DNA of 64,000 nucleotides from Planosporangium spinosum (GTDB lineage: Bacteria > Actinomycetota > Actinomycetes > Mycobacteriales > Micromonosporaceae), in contig NZ_JBLYUB010000009.1 of NCBI RefSeq assembly GCF_049999945.1, forward strand, positions 62,001 to 126,000, given 5' to 3'. Positions 60,747 through 64,000 of this stretch are shown here, piece by piece. Numbering within the stretch: position 1 is the stretch's first letter; each line of letters begins with the position of its first letter. Position numbers and translations under genes: made by a program. Below the pieces are notes generated by a model that made no database searches, was not told the origin of the DNA, and saw only the letters and a list, made by a program, of their open reading frames with translations.

Positions 60747-62117
60747 ATGATGCTGCGCTTGGCGGCGCTGTCCGGCGCGCTACCCGACCACCCGGACGCG
60801 GTACGCGTCGACGACCGGCAGCTGTCCTGGGAGCAGCTCGCGCGGCGCGCGGCCGCGGTCGCCGCCCGGGTGGCGGGCGCGCCGGCCGTCGCGGTGGACG
60901 CCACGCCGACCCTGGAGACCGTCGTGGCGGTCGTGGGCTGCCTGCTCGCCGGGGTGCCCGCCGTTCCGGTACCACCGGACTCCGGGCCCGCCGAACGCGA
61001 CCACATTCTCACCGACTCCGGCGCCGCGCTGGTACTCGGTGACGACCTCGAGGCGCGCCCGGTCCCGCGGGCCAGCGAACCCGCGACCGGCACCGACGAG
61101 ACTCCTGCGCTGATCCTGTACACCAGCGGCACCACCGGCGCACCCAAGGGCGTCATGATCGCCCCGGAGGCGATCGCCGCCGATCTCGACGCACTGGCGG
61201 CGGCGTGGCAGTGGACCCCGGACGACCTGCTCGTCCACGGGCTGCCGCTGTACCACGTGCACGGCCTCGTCCTCGGTGTCCTCGGCGCGCTGCGGGTCGG
61301 GTCCCGGCTGGCGCACACCGGCCGGCCCCGCCCCGACCGGTACGCGGCCGCCGGCGGCAGTGTGTACTTCGGTGTACCGACGGTGTGGTCGCGGGTGTGC
61401 GCCGAGCCGACCGCGGCGCGGGCCCTCGCCGGCGCCCGGCTGCTCGTGTCCGGCAGCGCCCCGCTGCCGGTACCCGTCTTCGACCGCCTGCACGCCCTGA
61501 CCGGCCACCGGCCGGTCGAGCGGTACGGCATGACCGAGACCCTGATCACCGTCAGCGCCCGGGCCGCCGGCGAGCGCCGGCCGGGGTACGTGGGGCGGCC
61601 GGTGGACGGGGTCGACACCCGCCTGGTCGGCGAGGACGGGCACCCGGTCCCGCACGACGACACCGCCATCGGCGAACTCCAGGTACGCGGTGCCACGCTG
61701 TTCTCCGGCTACCTCAACCGGCCGGACGCGACGGCCGCCGCGTACACCGCCGACGGCTGGTTCCGCACCGGCGACCTCGCCGCGATCGGCGCCGACGGGG
61801 TCCACCGCATCGTCGGGCGGGCCAGCACCGACCTGATCAAGAGCGGCGGGTACCGCATCGGCGCCGGCGAGGTGGAGAACCACCTGCTGTCCCACCCGGG
61901 CGTACGGGAGGCGGCCGTGGTCGGCGTCGCGCACCCGGACCTGGGGCAGGAGGTCGTGGCGTACGTGGTCGCCGAGGGGGTGAGCGCCGACGCGCTGGTC
62001 GAGTTCGTCGCCGCCGGCCTGTCGTGGCACAAGCGCCCGCGCCGGGTTCACCTGGTCGACGCGCTGCCGCGCAACGCCATGGGCAAGGTGCAGAAGGGAC
62101 TGCTCGGCGGAGGCTGA
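60747..62117 (+). CDS. Acyl-CoA synthetase, malonyl-CoA synthetase-like
   Basis: This 456-residue adenylate-forming enzyme has the AMP loop ILYTSGTTGAPKGVM, the acyl site PLYHVHGLVLGVLGALRVG, VERYGMTETLITVSARAAG, GWFRTGDLA and the hinge/catalytic end IKSGGYRIGAGEVENHLLSH and LPRNAMGKVQK. The short N-terminus and HGLVLG are like Streptomyces MatB, which makes malonyl- or methylmalonyl-CoA from the free diacid. That gives extender units for fatty acid or polyketide synthesis; no decarboxylase or transporter is adjacent. GGAGAGG precedes the ATG pair at 60747. A 16-bp hairpin follows. Confidence 0.87.
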   Translation: MMLRLAALSGALPDHPDAVRVDDRQLSWEQLARRAAAVAARVAGAPAVAVDATPTLETVVAVVGCLLAGVPAVPVPPDSGPAERDHILTDSGAALVLGDDLEARPVPRASEPATGTDETPALILYTSGTTGAPKGVMIAPEAIAADLDALAAAWQWTPDDLLVHGLPLYHVHGLVLGVLGALRVGSRLAHTGRPRPDRYAAAGGSVYFGVPTVWSRVCAEPTAARALAGARLLVSGSAPLPVPVFDRLHALTGHRPVERYGMTETLITVSARAAGERRPGYVGRPVDGVDTRLVGEDGHPVPHDDTAIGELQVRGATLFSGYLNRPDATAAAYTADGWFRTGDLAAIGADGVHRIVGRASTDLIKSGGYRIGAGEVENHLLSHPGVREAAVVGVAHPDLGQEVVAYVVAEGVSADALVEFVAAGLSWHKRPRRVHLVDALPRNAMGKVQKGLLGGG

Positions 62118-62158
62118 CGCCCGCACCCGGCGGCCGAACGGTCCGCCGGGTGCGGGCG
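62118..62158 (+). terminator. 16-bp hairpin after the MatB-like gene
   Basis: CGCCCGCACCCGGCGG (62118-62133) and CCGCCGGGTGCGGGCG (62143-62158) are perfect inverted repeats with a 9-base loop beginning directly after the stop codon. Confidence 0.87.
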
Positions 62159-62308
62159 CGACGCCGCTACCCGGCCCCGTACCCGGCCCCGTTTGTCGGT
62201 TCTTCCGCAGCCGGAACGATCGTGCCTGTTCCGCTTGAACGGTGGGTGCCCTGCGCTCACCGTGGACATCGACAGGTTCGTGATCCCCACTCGAGAGCGG
62301 AGCGAACG

Positions 62309-62464
62309 ATGTTGGTCTTGGGCGTGATCCTGCTGGTACTCGGCCTGATCTTCAAGATATCGATCTTGTGGACGATCGGCGTCATCCTGCTCGTCGTCGG
62401 GGCCGTCCTGTTCATCCTCGGCTCGGTCGGCCGCCCGGTCGGCGGCCGGCGCCATTACTGGTAG
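62309..62464 (+). CDS. DUF6131 family small membrane protein
   Basis: This 51-residue protein begins MLVLGVILLVLGLIFKISIL and continues WTIGVILLVVGAVLFILGSV, ending GRPVGGRRHYW. Two short hydrophobic helices joined by a turn and a basic, aromatic tail are the pattern of the actinobacterial DUF6131 family, whose function is unknown. GGAGCGA lies seven bases before the ATG. It has its own upstream space of 150 bases and is followed by a double hairpin. Confidence 0.87.
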   Translation: MLVLGVILLVLGLIFKISILWTIGVILLVVGAVLFILGSVGRPVGGRRHYW

Positions 62465-62559
62465 AGCCGGGCCAGAAAACGGCCGGCTCTCCACCGGCGG
62501 AGGCCCCGCCGCGGGAGGTGGCCCGACGACACCGTCGGCCCCGCCCGCGGCGGGGCCTC
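62464..62559 (+). terminator. Two hairpins after the DUF6131 gene
   Basis: GAGCCGGGCC and GGCCGGCTC (62464-62489) form a first stem with one bulge and an AGAAAAC loop. GAGGCCCCGCCGCGGG (62500-62515) and CCCGCGGCGGGGCCTC (62544-62559) form a perfect 16-bp stem whose loop can fold further. Confidence 0.8.
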
Positions 62560-62730
62560 TCGTCGTCCCACCGGCACCGGCGCGGGGTACGCCCGGCGCT
62601 GCGGACCGACCGCTGGGCGCATCACGACAAACGTCGATCTTCTACTCGGTACCCCGACCGCCTAACGTTCACCGCCAAGCGGGACGCTGTCCCCATGACG
62701 GACGAACGTGCCTTCCCCGAGGAGCGTGTG

Positions 62731-64000
62731 ATGACCACCCCCGCCGGCGTCGAGGTCACCGGGCCCATCCGCGAGCGTTTCGACGAGGTACTGACGCCCG
62801 AGGCGCTGGCCTTCCTCGCCGAGCTGCACCGTACCTTCGACGCGCGCCGCCGCGACCTGCTCGCCAGGCGCGCCGACCGGGCGGCCGAGCTCGCTGCCGG
62901 TGGCACCCTGGACTTCCTGGCGGAGACCAAGGACGTCCGGGAGGGCGACTGGCGCGTCGCCGACCCGGCACCCGGCCTCGTGGACCGCCGGGTCGAGATC
63001 ACCGGCCCGACCGACGCCAAGATGACGATCAACGCACTGAACTCCGGCGCGAAGGTGTGGCTGGCCGACTTCGAGGACGCCAACACCCCGCTGTGGGAGA
63101 ACGTCGTCTCCGGTCAGCTCAACCTGCGCGACGCGATCGAGCGCACGCTGGAGTTCACCTCCCCGGAAGGCAAGCGGTACGCCCTCTCCGACGGTGAGCT
63201 GGCCACGATCGTGGTCCGCCCGCGCGGCTGGCACCTGACCGAGAAGCACATCCTCGTCGACGGCGAGCGGATGTCGGGCAGCCTGGTCGATTTCGGCCTG
63301 TACTTCTTCCACTGCGCGAAGCGGCAGCTCGACCGCGGCAGCGGGCCGTACTTCTACCTGCCGAAGATGGAAAGCCACCTCGAGGCGCGGCTGTGGAACG
63401 ACGTGTTCGTGTTGGCCCAGGATCGGCTCGGCATCCCGCGCGGCACGATCCGCGCGACGGTGCTCATCGAGACGTACCCGGCGGCGTTCGAGATGGAAGA
63501 GATCCTGTACGAGCTGCGTGAGCACTCGGCGGGCCTCAACGCCGGCCGCTGGGACTACATCTTCAGCGTCATCAAGAAGTTCCGCACCCGCGGCAAGGAT
63601 TTCCTGCTGCCCGACCGCAACGCGGTGACGATGACCGCACCGTTCATGCGGGCCTACACCGAGCTGCTGGTGCGTACCTGCCACAAGCGCGGCGCCCACG
63701 CGATCGGCGGCATGGCGGCGTTCATCCCCAGCCGCCGCGACCCGCAGGTCAACGAGGCCGCCCTGGAGAAGGTACGCGCCGACAAGACCCGGGAGGCGAA
63801 CGACGGCTTCGACGGCTCCTGGGTGGCCCACCCCGACCTGGTGCCGGTCTGCCGGGAGGTCTTCGACTCCGTCCTGGGCGACCGCCCCAACCAGCGGGAC
63901 AGGACCCGCGAGGACGTCTCGGTCACCGCGGCCCAGCTGCTCGACGTCGCCGACACCCCGGGTGAGATGACCGAGGCGGGGCTGCGCAACGCGGTCAGCG
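62731..64000 (+). CDS. aceB: Malate synthase A (incomplete at right edge)
   Basis: This glyoxylate-shunt enzyme condenses glyoxylate and acetyl-CoA to malate. About 423 residues are present and the gene runs off the window. Family segments are ITGPTDAKMTINALNSGAKV, WLADFEDANTPLWENV, IVVRPRGWHLTEKHI with the catalytic arginine, FYLPKMESHLEARLWNDVFV, TVLIETYPAAFEMEEILYE and GGMAAFIPSRRDP. The ATG at 62731 has GAGGAG nine bases upstream; the frame is open to an earlier ATG at 62695. No isocitrate lyase gene is in the window; it may lie beyond the right edge. Confidence 0.95.
   Translation, partial: MTTPAGVEVTGPIRERFDEVLTPEALAFLAELHRTFDARRRDLLARRADRAAELAAGGTLDFLAETKDVREGDWRVADPAPGLVDRRVEITGPTDAKMTINALNSGAKVWLADFEDANTPLWENVVSGQLNLRDAIERTLEFTSPEGKRYALSDGELATIVVRPRGWHLTEKHILVDGERMSGSLVDFGLYFFHCAKRQLDRGSGPYFYLPKMESHLEARLWNDVFVLAQDRLGIPRGTIRATVLIETYPAAFEMEEILYELREHSAGLNAGRWDYIFSVIKKFRTRGKDFLLPDRNAVTMTAPFMRAYTELLVRTCHKRGAHAIGGMAAFIPSRRDPQVNEAALEKVRADKTREANDGFDGSWVAHPDLVPVCREVFDSVLGDRPNQRDRTREDVSVTAAQLLDVADTPGEMTEAGLRNAVS

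Noticed and set aside
60747..62117. MatB-like synthetase as part of a biosynthetic gene cluster
   Set aside because: No polyketide or peptide synthetase, carrier protein or tailoring gene lies nearby.

Overview
The window is a very GC-rich actinobacterial chromosome segment. Evidence for this is the frequent GTG/TTG starts, GGAGG-type ribosome binding sites, and the gene set: an MCE lipid-import operon with YrbE permeases, a GarA/FtsR/GcvH cluster, a SigD-RsdA pair, DUF5999 and DUF6131 proteins, and an MptB-like mannosyltransferase. Gene order at 5-14 kb matches the mycobacterial Rv1822-Rv1832 block. The style fits Micromonosporaceae or a neighbouring family; this is an inference from gene content, not a database match.

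Layout. 0-5 kb: an incomplete membrane protein gene, a GPR/YghZ aldo-keto reductase, a membrane substrate-binding/VWA protein, aminodeoxychorismate synthase and a DUF5999 protein. 5-14.4 kb: ten minus-strand genes running from pgsA through DUF881-sbp-DUF881, gcvH, garA, ftsR, a DUF151 nuclease and a MerR protein to gcvP, with a glycine riboswitch directly upstream of gcvP. 14.5-21.7 kb: patatin, a DAACS symporter, a cyclic-nucleotide-domain/thioredoxin-reductase-like flavoprotein, a decayed patch with two pseudogenes, then sigD and its anti-sigma factor. 21.9-33.4 kb: one complete MCE transporter operon (ATPase, two permeases, MceA-F, two associated membrane proteins) closed by a 15-bp hairpin. 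33.5-44.7 kb: secreted alpha-amylase, two MFS exporters, a MerR-thioredoxin operon, an XRE regulator, a CBM48-like protein, two tandem FUSC paralogues, a serine hydrolase and a MarR regulator. 44.8-50.9 kb: LysR/DapA-family divergent pair, MptB-like transferase, MFS, putative 2OG oxygenase. 51.6-64 kb: GNAT, a hypothetical gene, CapD-like epimerase, MerR, ArsR-AHSA1, SulP, a PLP-dependent deaminase-type enzyme, a YdcF-like protein, a MatB-like synthetase, DUF6131 and malate synthase (incomplete at the right edge).

The genes are mostly ordinary. The unusual layer is in the non-coding and terminal sequence. At least twelve short tandem arrays (9-35 bp units) are scattered through intergenic spaces and gene ends. 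A palindromic element occurs three times (17.3, 44.8 and 51.4 kb). One 81-bp array of 9-bp units is read in both directions by the overlapping 3' ends of two convergent genes. Most convergent junctions carry long perfect hairpins (15-18 bp stems) without U-tracts. No tRNA, rRNA, CRISPR array, prophage or intact insertion sequence was seen, and no clear new multi-gene system was found.
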